Part shown: positions 11,838 to 25,601 of the stretch, piece after piece
Position numbering within the stretch: the first letter of the stretch is position 1
Layout: each line of letters starts with the position of its first letter
Origin: Pisaster brevispinus
Lineage: Eukaryota; Echinodermata; Asteroidea; Forcipulatida; Asteriidae
Assembly (NCBI GenBank): GCA_023634235.1
Contig: JAMKCF010000012.1
Coordinates: forward strand, 4,942,329 to 5,006,328
Reading direction: 5' to 3'
DNA: 64,000 nt
The notes under the pieces: generated by a model
Told to the model about the DNA's origin: nothing
Database searches by the model: none
What the model saw: only the letters and a program-made list of their open reading frames with translations
Program-made: the position numbers and the translations under genes

Positions 11838-13799
11838 AAAAGGCCCCCATTATAACAAGATGTTGTGAATGCTAATTGGCTTCCAGTCAGCAAATGCTGT
11901 GCCCCATGTAAAGCACACAAACACAGAATGACTAATTAGCCACATCCCAATAAGTCACTTGTGGATTACAGAGTAGAGAAGAAGACATAGTACAGCCTAT
12001 GGCATACATCTCTGATCACGTTCCCCCCCCTCCCCCCCCCCCCACCCCCCATAGTGGAATCACACAAAGCCATTCAAAGTGGAAGAAGAAAAAAGAACCA
12101 CAAAATCCACCTAATTCTGTCTCTAAAGAACCCCAAAGAGGGATTCTCGGATCTTTAGTTGAGTTTCCTCTCTCTTACCAGATAACAGAACCATAGCTTC
12201 AGAGAATAATCTTTCACGGTAAGTTCATGAATAAATTGACAATGAACCATTCATGGGGGGGGGGGGGGGTTGGCTCTCGTTTCCAACCAGTGCAGCAAGG
12301 TGATCAGGAAAGACTTATTGGAAAGCGTGGGGGATTTGGAAGGGATTCTGGGTCAACGGCCTATGCAAAAATGCGGCCATATCATGCTGGAACAGAGTGT
12401 TGTAGGTCGATACTTGTTGGCTTCTGGAAAGGCAGGGACTCCAAAATCTCAGGGACTGCCAACTTCTGTGTGTGTTTTTTTGGCAAAGGATACTTCCTTT
12501 TAACAACAATCGTCCAAGTCAATGGGAATGATCTGACTGAAGGTGCAGCAAGGGAAATGAAGGCATTTATCCCTTGTACTAACCAGGTCTGCAGGCAGCA
12601 ATGGGTGAAGCCAATACACCAACACATTTTGACTGAACATAATAATGTCCATGACCCCAAGCCCCCAAAGGCAGGCACCTTTTAATCATAACCCCTGTTT
12701 GCCCTCCGTGCCCCGCTGCTAATGTTTTCACAGAGCTGAGCGTTTCCAGCGCTAGCCCAGGCATCCTGGGGGAGGCTTTTGGTGATTGCTTTCCCACAGC
12801 ACTCTAACCGACAAATGCCAAGAGAAACCGCCTTCCATCCCATCAAATATGTATCATCCATGTTTTGTCTCGACTTCGGAATAACTTTCATAAATTTGGT
12901 TTTCCCAAAGGAAACTTTTTTTTACTCTCTTGGCCAAAAGAGACCAGGGGGGAAAAGAACTTACTTTTAAAAACATTTTTGATGAAAGACTATCTAAAGC
13001 AACCAGTCTAATTGATGAATAAACTGCAGTCACAGTAAACAGTTCCTTGTAACTCACAAACCTGGATAGGTTTTCTCATACTTGGAAAAGGCTCAATTGT
13101 CAGGGTACAAACCATGGACGACTTCGGTAACACATTATATGCGCGCGTTAGCTATCAAATGTGTTGCATACTGGTGTAATTTTCACTGTCTAGAAAGCAT
13201 GCACCATTTGTGTTACGACTAAAAACACACAAGTAAATTGTGAAGTAACCTACACATCCATGTACTTTAATCTGAGAATCTGTAATTGAAACTGCACGCT
13301 CAAAACGATTTACATCAAAAAATTACAGGACAAATAATATGAGGTCATGACAAGAATTGGAGTCAAAGGGGGGGGGGGGGTCCGGCAATGGCATTGTTAC
13401 CAAAAAACCACGCACAAAAACCACAAAGCTACCTCACTGGGATTCTAGTCCATGACGCCACAACCTACTGACTTGGTTTATTTACATTATGCTCTCTGAT
13501 CTGGAGTTTGATGAAATCCCATCAAATGGTTTACAAGAACTGGAAGCCTATTACTTCAATGTTTACATTCACAGATCCTTTACCTGGAAAAGAAAACCCC
13601 AAGTGGCCAGTGGCCCTACATCCCGACACTGCCTTGCTTGCATGGAATTCTGCACCTCCCATGCCCCCAGTAAAGCAAGTAAATTCTACAGGCCGCACGT
13701 GCACAATTCGGTGGTAAACAGGGACATGAAATTGGGCCCTGTTCCAATTGCAAAAGTACTTGAGCTTTTTATTTAAAAAAATAGGTCCAGCCATCTTGT
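11838..13799 (-). other. Intron E-F stretch with few stop codons
   Basis: Contains interrupted C runs at 12023-12050, G15 at 12255-12269 and G13 at 13368-13380. Between about 12230 and 12890, and again at 13490-13790, open frames of 60-150 codons occur on both strands, probably because the local base composition avoids stops. None has a recognisable motif, so I call no gene. Confidence 0.45.
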
Positions 13800-14571
13800 T
13801 TATCTCCTGTTCAAATCCACATCACCAAACCGAGGTTGAAAGGGACTTAAATAGTCTGGTCCCCCATTTATAACACAACAAGTATTTATAATTGCTTCTG
13901 CGGACATGTACCGCGACGACGAAGGCGGTAGCAGAATGACGAAGTTCGAGTCGATCAGCCGAACGAGTCCACAGACCCCAAAACAAATCCATGATCCAAT
14001 CATGCTAAATTACACACGGAAAACCAATTTGAAGCAAAGAGGTAAAGTGTATTAATAAAAGCTCACCTCAAATGGCTTCCATGGCTCGCTTATTGAAAGA
14101 CAGTCTTGCAACAACAGCTTCGGGCAAACCACACAATTTTCAGTACGAATAAATAAACGCAGACGAGGAGGACAAGAAGAGTAGCTTACTTTACGTCACA
14201 CGCAGTCGGCGTTAGAAACCTCCCCACACCATTAGACATCGACACTCGCCATCTCTCATTTGGCTCTTCTTTAGACAACACCCATCCACAATAATGAAGA
14301 ACGACAAGTAACCCAAGCACATGTACACAAGAACGCACAAAGTGCCACGGCACAAGGTATAATGCACTTTGCAACACAGCCAATGATCCCTAGAACAATC
14401 AAGAAGTCACGTTTGATTCACACAACTCGCAGATCGTCACATTGTTAGACCCCTTTCGATATGATATACATCCTCCACGTTAGGTAGTTCACCGGGCGGA
14501 TCATTCATCTTCATTACAGAGAGAACGTGGATGTATCTAATCATGGATTAGACTGCTCTGTTTCCCCCGAG
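13800..14571. other. CpG-richer island inside intron E-F
   Basis: Denser in CG dinucleotides than flanking intron (for example ACCGCGACGACGAAGGCGG and GTCGGCG). It contains a CRE-like TTACGTCA near 14195 and open frames on both strands, including a minus-strand ATG at 14383 whose 64-codon frame reaches a GTAAGC donor at 14189. It could be an alternative promoter or a nested gene start. No protein family is recognised. Confidence 0.3.
13906..14041 (+). CDS. Candidate first exon of a small nested gene, unrecognised
   Basis: An ATG at 13906 opens a 45-codon frame on the strand opposite the host gene, ending at AAAGAG|GTAAAG, a plausible splice donor (phase 1). The peptide begins MYRDDEGGSRMTKFESISRT and continues with a hydrophilic, basic tail ending NLKQR. 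Early codons favour G or C in third position and the segment is CpG-richer than its surroundings, which suggests coding or promoter sequence. TATA-like ATTTATAA and GTATTTATAATT lie 15-50 bp upstream. I could not identify a following exon or a family. It may equally be a chance frame in a CpG-rich island or a transposon relic. Confidence 0.22.
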
Positions 14572-14997
14572 ATAATAATAATAATAATAATATATTGTAT
14601 TTGTATAGCGCCTACTGCAGGCCAGCCTCTAAGCGCTTAACATTCAGTATTTCCTGCAAGGTATGTGGGGCTTCGTTTGAAGTATGAGACCTACTCCTTT
14701 ACATAGCACCTTGTAATGGTTTACAAGGTGCTGTGGCGCAATATGCAGCCGATCAAACCAGGAACACCGGGGCGGATCCCTTCTCTTTTCGATAAGTGCA
14801 CTGGGTTCTTTTTCGTGCGTTACACAACACACGGGACCAACGGCTTTACGTCCCATCCGAAGGACGAAGCAATCATGGTTAAGTGTCTTGCTTAAGGACA
14901 CAGGTGTCACGACCGGGGCTCGAACCCACACTCTGCTGATCAGAAACACCAGAGCTTGAGTCCAGTGATCTTATCCACTCGGCCACGACACGCCACA
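14572..14997 (-). mobile_element. tRNA-Leu-derived SINE, near full length
   Basis: Read on the minus strand, the 5' end (14997 to about 14905) folds as a tRNA. The RNA polymerase III A box TGGCCGAGTGG is at 14976-14986 and the B box GTTCGAGCC at 14917-14925. An anticodon arm with loop CTCAAGC gives anticodon CAA (Leu), with a long variable region as in class II tRNAs. A unique body of about 300 bp follows, then a tail containing GGCGCTATACAAATAC and an (ATT)n run at 14572-14591. This tripartite layout (tRNA head, body, LINE-like tail with short repeats) is the standard SINE architecture. No clear target duplication was found. A diverged second copy is at 28726-28876. Confidence 0.88.
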
Positions 14998-17900
14998 TCT
15001 ATTGGTGAGCATCAAAGGGTGTATGCAACATTGCATCATTATCCACCATTGTTATGGTGCCACGATCTTTGTCATGTTCCCTGTATGCGCTACTGATAAC
15101 CAAATACTGGATCTCATTACATCTAAAAGTGGTCCGACTGTTTCCAGTATTGGAAACTTAAGAATGATGATCGTCTCCAATGTACATGGAACCGGAGTAA
15201 TCTACTACCAGAATTTGAACCAGTTAGGTATAAATACATGCACCAAAATAAATGATTCTACCATGAAAGCCTACTAAAAACAAACATGGACCTTGGGGGG
15301 GGGGGGGGACTTCTTCAAGGATGAGATTTGTCTAGTTCCATCTTGAATATGTGAAACCTGACGCAAAAGAGAGCTCCCTCAGTTAAGATTCCTGGGAGGT
15401 CGGTGGAGGATCTAATAAAATCCTAGGCAGCAAAAGTGCCTTGGCCCCCGACCATAATGAGTTGAATCAACAATCAACACATGAGGTGAACTTCAGCCGT
15501 CACCTCCCGGCTGCACATTAAAAACGACTGGGTGCAAGCTGACTGGCGTGTCAACATCTATCTCATAGACAAGCGGTTTTTACTCTAATGAGCTCATGAA
15601 TCACCTTAAGCACCTCCCACGATCCCTCTCCGTTGTCATCACATGGACACTTCGTTTACCTGTGAATCCCTTGGCTTGATTATAAATATATCAACGCAAA
15701 ATTAGTCCGTAATCCAATATCGCGGTCCTTAGTTGAGCACGTCTGCCTGTCCACCCACACAAGCACACCTAAGAAAAAGCACCACTGTTCATTCTCAAGC
15801 AAGCAGTACAAAACAATTTTTCCGACATGTATTTTTGAATACACGAGTACAATCCACACGCACAGAGGTGAATGCAAAATAACTCAAACGGTGAAAGAAA
15901 GAAAGAGAGAGAAGGAAAACAAAAAAAGGGAGAGAGAGAGAGAGAGGGAGAGAGAGAAAGTAATAAACCCCAATCTATTGAATTTCAACCGGAAACACAA
16001 GGCCAAAGAAAACAATTTACAAACATATCTGACATTGTCAGGTGGGACAATATGATTTATTTGTGCGCGTAAAATGTGTGAGGCAAACATGCCTTTGATA
16101 AATATTTACAAAAGCACAGTGTTATTTATTAGCACAGCACAGCTAGAATTTCAAGCGAAAAATATTGACCAGCATATAAGTATTGTATTATTGTGTATAG
16201 CAGCTATTCAAGATATCAGAGATTTGGTTATAAAATCGTTATTGGGTGGATTATGAATAAAAGGTGGGTGAGGGGAGCCCGGGTGGAATGCGACACTTTC
16301 ATAGAGTCGCTGAAAGGTTGAGTGAAAAAAAAAGAACAAGAAGCGTGAACTAATTTGTTACTTGGAAAAAAAATCAAGCTTCCCCAACTGCCGGGGTGTG
16401 ATTGTGCAACAACAACAACAATCAGGCTGATAAATGGCTATCCGTTTCCTCTTTGTCTGGAAATATATATTTTTTTAAAACTATATACAATGAAGGCCCT
16501 GGCTGTTGAGTTTAAGAGGAATTACAGGTTCACCACTTCACTACCAATAGAACACTAGAGGTTTGGACCCAAGAAACCTATCACTTGGTGGTAGAACAAC
16601 ACCTCCAGAGAATACCTGAAGCCAAAACAAGATTTATGAACAAAATCCTGATGGGTATTGGTTTTTCTCTTTCTCTAGAAGAAAAAAACCCAAAACCAGC
16701 ACACTGAAAGCCATGGTTGTTGCATTTAACAGGGTACTTGAAAAAAAAAGGCTACAGAACTAACCAGTTTCCTTGATAAAACAAGTTTTTTTCAAAATAC
16801 AACATTTATAATATTTTCCACAAGTAGGCAACAATCTTATAAACTAAAATTCTGTGCAAGATTGATTTTGTCTGATGCTCAGAACCAATTAACAGCCTAT
16901 GCTGAAACCTATGAACCCATAGAAATGTCAAATGTCCGCTCTCTTCGAGGTCACACGACATGTAACTGAAACCTCTTTGACTAGTTCGTCCTTCCCCCCC
17001 AAATAACTCTTCTGTCTGGAAACTAGACCAGTTCCAAGCAGATGGACTTCAGCCCTTCATACATTACACGGAAAGCTTAATCGCACCAAACAAGACATCG
17101 ATTGCGCTGAACAAAATGTAAATGCTGGGCAAACAAAGGCAAGAGGGTCTCCACCGAGAGACACAATGCACTCAAGGACATCTTGTTTGGATCTAACTTC
17201 GGCATTGTGCCAGTTACTTGTGCATGGTTTACTCCAGAGTTAAAAAAAAAACCCTTATTGGTAATCCCCAAGCTGTGGTAATCTGCCACACAAAAACACC
17301 ACACATACCTACCTGGTGAAATAATAGTTTACTCAGCACAATGAGGGATACAAAAATAAAAAAAACCACCGGGAAGCATATTGACTTTAAAAATACAAAA
17401 GAATTTCACTCTGGTTTCCTAGTTTTAAGGATGTATTCTTCCTCAAAATATTTATGTTAAAAAATATATATATATATATATATGATAACAATAATTTCTT
17501 CACTAGTTTCTCCATTGTAATGGCTTCCCAATCAGAAAAAATTTAGTTTTTATGTTTACTGTTACAAACAGTCGGGTTTTTTTTACTTCCACTTGGAAAC
17601 TAGCAATAACAAAAACATAGTTTTGCAGCTTATTCCACCAATTATGGGATCATTGTAAACTATATTGCAGTTTGACCATTGTCACCGAGTCTGAAATTTA
17701 CTTTATTATGCAGTTGTTACAAATAAGAACAGTGCATATCTGAGAACAGGTTCTTCAAGCATTGCAAGGAAACACCACATTGGTTGTAAAATCAACCAGC
17801 AAGGTCACAATATGGAGCCTGTGGAGGTGAGAAGGTGGGCGGGCAGGCAGAAGTATCAATTAAAATTAAACCTCCGATTCAAAACACTTTGACCTCCACA

Positions 17901-20900
17901 AAGGCAAATCTGTTCTGTCATTTCTGACCTAAGGGAGGAAGAAAGCTGCTTGTGGTCAATTAGTAAGTCTTGGGTGTACCACTCAGCTGACCTTAGGAAC
18001 TTTTATCATAATTCGATTACAGAGGAATCCCAGTGACATCTGCAGAGATGTGCATACAAAGGGTCCATGACTGACCAGCACAGCAGCTGATTTCAGAGTT
18101 GTTTTTTTTTACAACTTCAGTAACTAGCCTTACTTGAAGCTCTAACTGAGCAATGTTTTTTTTTCTGCATAAATCAAGCGGGATTGTTGACAAACTTAAC
18201 CATCAGCCACAATTTGTATTGAAGAATTCCCTCAGTCACCATAACAAATATGTCTCAAGGGCAAACAGTAACAAGCGGTTGGTAGTTGTGCCATGGTTGT
18301 GCCAACATGTCCCCAACAAACCTCTTTTTAATTGATTGATACTGAGAAACGCTCTGCTGAAATTAACACATCAGGCCATGAACAATGTTTGCATTTGTAT
18401 ACCACAAATCATTTTGGTTGGTAAGTATTTTAGCAGCGGCTAATTACACCCTCTCCCATTTATTAATTAACATACCCCCCCCCCCCAAAAAAGGGGGGGT
18501 AAAATAGGGCACGAAACCCCCACAGACAAAACACATTTTCTGCCAGCCAACTGATACAACAATCCCCATTTCATCAGCCAGGTTCTTGACCCGGCTCCTA
18601 TTCCTGGAATCAGCAAGCCCCTTTAACGGTCTCAGTGACTGAGTAGCAGGGTCAATTAATCTCAGGGGAGTGAATTCAGAGAAGGAAAGTCTCCTGGAAG
18701 TTGTCTCAAGTTACAAGTGCAAGGTCAACAGAGTACCACCGCACACAATCACACTGGGAAAACATGGCTCACTATCATAAGCAGTATTAAAGGGGCACTA
18801 ATGCTAGGCAGCTAGCTATACCCCCCCCCCCCCAAAACCATTTGATACACAAACAAGTTTCTGAGCAGATATTGTTGTGGAGAGGACATAGAGTGGTTTA
18901 ATCTGTTAGACAAACTAAACATGGGGGTATTAAGTAGCCATGCCTCAGACAGTTAAAACTAGAGGAGGGGGGTTGTATTTATTCAAACACTCTACTCAAT
19001 GGGAAGGGAAGTCATTGGCTGGAAGATTAAAAACAACCGACTCTTTTGAATTGTCCCCCAAGACAAAAGGGACGCTGAGTTACCCACCCGCCATTTCCTG
19101 CAGAGGGTCGTGACCCCATTACTATGTTAGTCTGGACCCAAGTATCGGGATGTTATCAATTCAAGAAATGGTATTCCACTCTGGAGGGTCCTTTGTTCTG
19201 TTTCAGGAACATCATGCAGCGCACAGGGCTGCTGCTTTATCACTTCAGTATTGTATTTCAAATGGGCAAGATAAAGAATGCAACATGTTTATTCGGCACC
19301 AATCTGCGTTGCCAATCATTCCGTGAACTACCTCCATGATCATTCCAATCAAGCAACTCAACAAACACCAACATTTTTGTGTGTGCGCATAAAACCAAAG
19401 AGCTTTCAACCCTCGAGTTAAAAAAATGGGTCGGTGGCTCTCTTGTTTACTTTCACAATACAAACAAACGATAACTGGTTCTTGAGATGAGAAGAGATTT
19501 GCCAATTTCGTTTTGTAAACGAGTTACACAATTGAGGAAAAAAACCATGTCGAATTTGCCTACCTGTTTCTTTCACAAAGCCATTGCACTCGAGACCGTC
19601 CGTGATACTACATCCCAATATACTGAAATTTGCTGGTATTACATCCATGTATATCCAAAAGCCAGTAGTGAAGTCCCTACGCAGCACAATGGGCAATTGT
19701 TTTCACACAACAACAACCCTAACCAGGGAACCGTTCATCCAGTGTTGCATAATTCCAGACAAGACCTTAGTACCCCCACCACAATTTTGGTCGGAAGAAT
19801 GATCACAAAAAGGAGGCTTAGTGAACCATTCGTGGAGAGCGAGTGGGGAGAGCTGCTGACCTTGTTGGCGTGTGGTACTGATAGGCTTGCAAATAGCTGG
19901 GACAAATCCTGGTACCACGTGTGTCTACTTGATTGAAGAAAAGGGGTCCAAAGAATAAGATCTCTCCGCACAAACATGTGACTGTGAGGTAAGCTTACTG
20001 CGAGGCAACTGTAACTTCTTATTGACGAGGCCCTGGTGGCACGGTCGGCAAAACTGCACTCCAGACTTCACACTCCATATGGCTAGAGCACTGCTACTTC
20101 ACGACACTGATGACGGGGTGCACAGAAACCAACGAGTGGAGGTTTCAGTTTCAGTAACAGGGTCATCACCTCTCTATGCCTGATGGGCCATCGACAAGAG
20201 CCGTAGCAGGAAACAGCATGCTAAACGCACGGGGTTCGCAGGAAGCTGTGAGGCAGCCTTTCCCTATGTTGACTAGAACGCTGTGTGCCGTGTGTAGTGT
20301 GTATGGCACCATACATGTGTGTGTGTGCAGTGGCTACGTGAGCTGATTGTTATCATCGTCAGCATGGAGTGTGTGTGTGTGTGTGTGTGCAATGTGTGCA
20401 TGGGCAGAGTGAAGCAAGTCAGGTGACCTCGACCAACCACAGACGTAGACACTCAATCAATAGGCCATTCACCAGCCAGCCAATGAGTCATCCTGTTACA
20501 TTGTGCTTGCAGGTGTACACACATTCAGGGATGGGCTTCCATGTCCCTACATAAACAATTCAGTCTTGTCTGGCATATAAGGGCTGGACATTGGGATCAA
20601 GATTTAAGTGGTAAGTGTTGCATTGTCTCGCTTGCATGGATGACTTCATCGGGTGCATGAATTATACAAGACTGAGAACCGAGATGAACACACAAAACAA
20701 TGCTTGTCCATTAATTTTACATTTGGACTGCAATGTGGCAATGTGCATAGAATCTGTCAGTGTGCACATGTAAACTCACTCCTGAAGAGCAACACAAACC
20801 AAGTGGGAATGAGTACAATGAGGTTTCAGTAACTGTGATTTCAGACTGTTACTAAATACGCCACACTCACTGTCCCATACATTTTCCCAAAGTCAAGCCA

Positions 20901-23900
20901 GCAAAGTCCATCCTCTACTCTGGCACTTGTCTATCCCATGGATGTGTGATTATTGCAAGAACCAAAAGGAGCTGTTTGAACCTTAAATTGCGATCCACCC
21001 CCCCCCCCCCTAACCAAATAAGGTCAAGTTTCACCGCCCCTAAAAAATAATGCTTTGTAATGAACTGTTACACTTCAGCCACATCCCGGTGATTGTGCCA
21101 TCCTGTATTGTAAGGTTGATGACCTAGAGCCAGTGAGCATGCAGCAACGACCACTTTGTAACTGTGGTTTCTTTTATACTTTTTAACGGTTCCTGGGTTT
21201 GTAAACTAGTTTTTCTTTCACTCCTTTGACGACTACTTCCTGAGTTTCGGGACAGCTTTCAAATTTCCTGTTCACTGGGGTAGCTACATTGTTATGGTCG
21301 GTTGTGTGTATTTGTAATGCTCCTATGTAAATTATCAAACTCCGATTTATGATGTATGTTTTACTGTCAAAAACAAAATATCAACAATTTGTCAGCTTAT
21401 TTTTATCACTTCCCTTTCCTTAGAAAAAAAAAAACCCACACACACACAAACACAAAAAGGCAAAAATATTGACTTGATTGAAGAGAAAAATGTGTTAGTG
21501 AAACACCGAAATTGGCTAGTAAAATAAAGTAATAAAATGCTTACAATTGTGCATGTTTACAAGGGGAAATGTAAAATGAGATGTGAAATAAAAAGAAATT
21601 CAGCGTTGCCTTTTCTATGCATTTAGATACACACATAATCCCAACACTCGTCACTTCAAAAGTTTCTGATGCATGTACAAAGTGTCTGTTTCAGTTACTT
21701 GAGACATATGCGTTTAAAACTTTAATTTCAAAGAATCAGCCAATTGGAGGAGGGGGCACACCCAAATCTTCAACGTTAACGGATGATTTTTAAATACACA
21801 TTGGTTGGAGGCACGGCTAAACGAGTGATGGAACCTCGCTATGATGGGTTTAGACAATACACTAACCTCACTAAAGAGCCTGGGTGGGCAGCCCTATCCG
21901 TATCTTAACAAGGGCTTTGTGCTGGCCAGAGAAGATCACTTGTGACTTGACTGGAAGGTCAACTTCGGTCACTCCATGTACATGCCCACACGCTACCCGT
22001 CTAAAGTCATTCACCTCTCTGTGTGTGTGTGTGTGTATGACCGAGGGTTAAATTCCACAATTTGAGAGGGAAGAGGTGTTTTTCCTTTCTTTAATTCTTT
22101 TTAAAAATGCGCATATCTTTGGCTGGCGTCTTTGCTGATATTGAAGTTCCCCCCTTGGTAATTGCCGGTTCGTGACATCATCATGTCAATTATTAAATGA
22201 TCGCAGATGTGTTCACCTTGGGTTTTTTAAGTGTCAAACAAATTTTGTTTTTCTTCAAAACTGATTATTTCATATATTTTTTTATGAGCAGTTTGTCCAG
22301 ATAACGAAACAGATCAAGTAGACCTGTTGTTGCTGGTCTTGGTGTGGGTCCACGCCCTGGTTTGAACACTTCGTGCTCTGGATCTCAGGTCTCAACTTAA
22401 AAAGTCTTCATCACAGCAACATTAGGCATGGGGGAGCACTTTCTAAGATGTTATTACTCCTGTAAAAAAAATGTCTTCGAGTAAGCTTTTAGGCTATATG
22501 ATTATCAGCGGAGACAAATGCTCTGTTTGACTATAGTGAGTGAAGGTCACATATTTATGTATTACTCAATAGTGGCCTACATAACAAAACAAATTGACCG
22601 GGAAACTTAAGAATCAAAATTTCTCTATCTGATAAAGACTACAGAATCATTTCATAACCGGGTCACCCGCAGATTGTCTCCTCTATTCAGATATCAGCGA
22701 GCATAAAGAATACATTGTCTGCAAGTATGTAAGTAATCTGAAAGACAAGATTGAATACTCCAGCTATTCTTCATTTTACTGAGAATACAAAAAGAGTTTG
22801 GCAAAAGATCCTGCAGCCAATTTCGATTCCAATTCTTTCTTTCTTTTTTTCCCCTTCAAAATTTGAGACACTGCATTTTGTAAGGTCTCGAGTCTTGAGT
22901 AGAGTAATCCCCCTATAGCAGTTCTCGAAGGAAACTATAATGGGATGGTACATCAGGTGACGTCACGGATCGTTTGTGCAAGTGATGATAAACAAATTAC
23001 GTAGTAAAGGTAGTTACCTAAAGGTAGGAATAAGGATAATTCTTTCTGCAACTTACTTGATTTGAGTTGTTCTTGATGACCATCCCCCCCCCCCCCCCGA
23101 ACTGGTTCTCACAAATGAACCTGGCCGTGTATAAGAAGCATCCGCTCTAACCGTTTGACATTTCTAAAACAACCATTTTTATCTGCAGGCATCCTGCTCT
23201 CATGGTCTTGACAATACTGAACTGTTGGGGGGGAGGGGAAATCCGCCCCCATTCCACTATTGTGAAGGGAAAAGATGTAGCCACAAGCTAAGGATTGATG
23301 AGATCATTCAAACTGAGGCTTCAATTTGTACAGCACACAGCGTTTGATAAGACCATATTTGCTTAATAAACTTCTTTATTAATTTGATCTATTTAGCTCT
23401 TATCAATTTTTTAATTTATTTATTTTTATTTAATTTTAATTTTGTTCTTAAATTATTTTGTAATTGTTGTTATTGTTAATTTGTATTTATTTATTTATTA
23501 TTATTATAAAAATAAAAAAATGTAAAAAAAAATTTGGGGGGGGTGCAGATGGACTGTCAAAAAAGGTTCCATGGTATCCACACATTTCAGGGAGCACCAT
23601 CCGCTTGTACTTGGTACCTTGCACTAACCCTTGCGTGTAAATTCAAGTTCCAAAATGACAGGTTCTTTAGATTTCAAGTGATGATAAATCATCAAATTGG
23701 TAAAAAATGTACAATTTATTCAGACATAACGTTTATTTTCGAAAGAGTACACACATTCCAAAACTCATTTGCATTGGGCCTGTTTAAAACAAATATTATT
23801 GTTCCCGTCTGTAAAAGGAAATCGATGCCAGATGAAATTTGATGTGATATAAAAGATTGGTTTTTTTTCTAATTATGGGGTGAACAAAGACATATTTACT

Positions 23901-25338
23901 TTTGTTTCTCACTTGATATAAAACATTGGTGTTTAAACAAAATGCATTACATGTATTTACTCAACCCGATAGTGAGTCTTACAGAAACAAGTGTCGTGAT
24001 CACAAGTTCACAACCAATTGACAATCACCGAGCAAGTGAGGTTTCAAAACTGAAATTGAAACCCAATGAAACCGAAAGTGTGAAATGTGCAATCCATCAA
24101 CTTTTTCAATAAAACACGGAGCACGTGTGAGCATGTCTACACAAAACGGTGACAGATTTGAACAACCCCCCCCCCCCCCCCTTAACGATGCCCTTTGGAA
24201 TTAAAACCGCCCCGGCTATGCTTGCAATGCAGACGACTTGCATATAAATATACTGATGGTATTCATCACGCCGATGGAACCCACTTCCTACAGGTACAAT
24301 GTCTCTCAATGTTGTAGGAAGTCACCAATTTCTTGAGAGCAACAATGGCCCTGCTGAGGAGCAGGATGCGTCTATTGCCGTAACACATGTTCAAGCCAAG
24401 ATAATGTTCACTCAAGAGACAAAAGATAAAAGATGGCTAACTACCGAGGGAAAGGTACAATCCATTTCAATCTGAAAACTCGACGCTGATCCTCAATGAA
24501 ACACTGTCAAAACCGAGACACATTAGTATTAAGTATGACGGGGAAAACAAATCACTATTGCATATATTTCGTTTGCCACAACTGAAAAAAACCCAACATG
24601 AATGTGTGCCAAATCCTTGACGTAACATAAGTCGTTTCTCAATGTTTTCCCGCAAACAGGACCAACCGATTTGTACTACCCCTTTAATGCTTATCTAGCC
24701 CACACAAACAAATAAATAAATAAATAAATAAATAAATAAACAAATGTTCTTAATTTAAATGTCAACTTATCGCAAGTGAAGAAGAAGAAAAAACCAGTTC
24801 CAAAACAAACAGCTGTAATAAACAATATCAGATTAAACATTCAGTGATATTTTATTCCAACAGTTGGCCACTGAAGTGCTTCTCCAATGCTGTTCTCCCG
24901 ATCAATAATAAGTCATTTCGATGCTTACGCAGGAGTTACGTCAAACGCCGGCCATGGTCGTTATCCAACAAGGCGGCCTCAATCCCCACTCTCTTTGTGT
25001 GCTCTTTGGCTAGGGCATCAGCGCAGGCTGGATCAGTGTTGTTATGAAACCTCCTCGGCTCGTTGCAAAAACAACATAATCATGCTCGGAGATCTTTAAA
25101 TCAACCTGGCTATTTTTTAATGGGATCTCTACCTGTGTACTGTTTGTTGCTCGGCATGTAGATACACAACTGGGTTATGAGTTGTAATTGGAGCCAACCC
25201 AATGACCAAAATTATAACCAACAAAAAAAGAACACATAAATTTAATTGACAGTTTTTAAAATGATCTTTTCAAAAGATACATTATTTCTTTACTTTTACT
25301 ACAATTTCTTTAAATATAATGAACTCCTTGCAGCATCA
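14998..25338 (-). other. Intron E-F, central part
   Basis: No gene recognised. Contains G14 (15295-15308), (GA)n (15930-15958), (TA)n (17464-17483), C12 (18475-18486), C13 (18821-18833), (GT)n (20369-20389 and 22019-22036), C13 (20998-21010), C15 (23084-23098), strongly AT-rich sequence (23370-23530), C16 (24166-24181) and (AATA)n (24710-24740). An open frame at 19487-19936 (+, 149 codons) has no recognisable domain. Confidence 0.6.
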
Positions 25339-25601
25339 GGGCCCAATTCCGCAATAGCTGCTTCAGCACAAAAAGTAGCCACATACAATGATATTATGCT
25401 TGCCAAACATAAGGTTACCAGCCAAAATACAATGTCACCTGTACCATCTGTGACTGGTATCTGGCTTATACTCAGCAGAAAATTGTTAATCATTTCTGCC
25501 AAAGCAGCTCTATATAAAGCATGTATGATGTGGGTTCCCTGCAAAAAAAAATGCTCGGCCAATAAAATTTTCTGCCTCACTGCCTTCATGAAGTAGGGCC
25601 C
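25339..25601. mobile_element. MITE-like element, GGGCCC family
   Basis: Bounded by GGGCCCAATTCCGCAATAGC at the left and, in inverted orientation, GGGCCCTACTTCATGAAGGC at the right, so the ends are imperfect inverted repeats. The interior includes GCAGAAAATT on both arms. Related ends occur at 42789-43411, 54221-54381 and 57845-57993, indicating a dispersed non-autonomous DNA transposon family. Confidence 0.5.

Noticed and set aside
12227..12685. 152-codon plus-strand frame starting with a Gly run
   Set aside because: Overlaps open frames on the other strand, includes a G15 homopolymer and shows no domain; likely stop-poor composition.
14905..14997. Functional tRNA-Leu gene
   Set aside because: The tRNA-like head continues into a SINE body and tail, with acceptor-stem pairing and CCA-side features not preserved.
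19487..19936. 149-codon plus-strand frame
   Set aside because: No recognisable domain, no splice context, and competing frames on the other strand.
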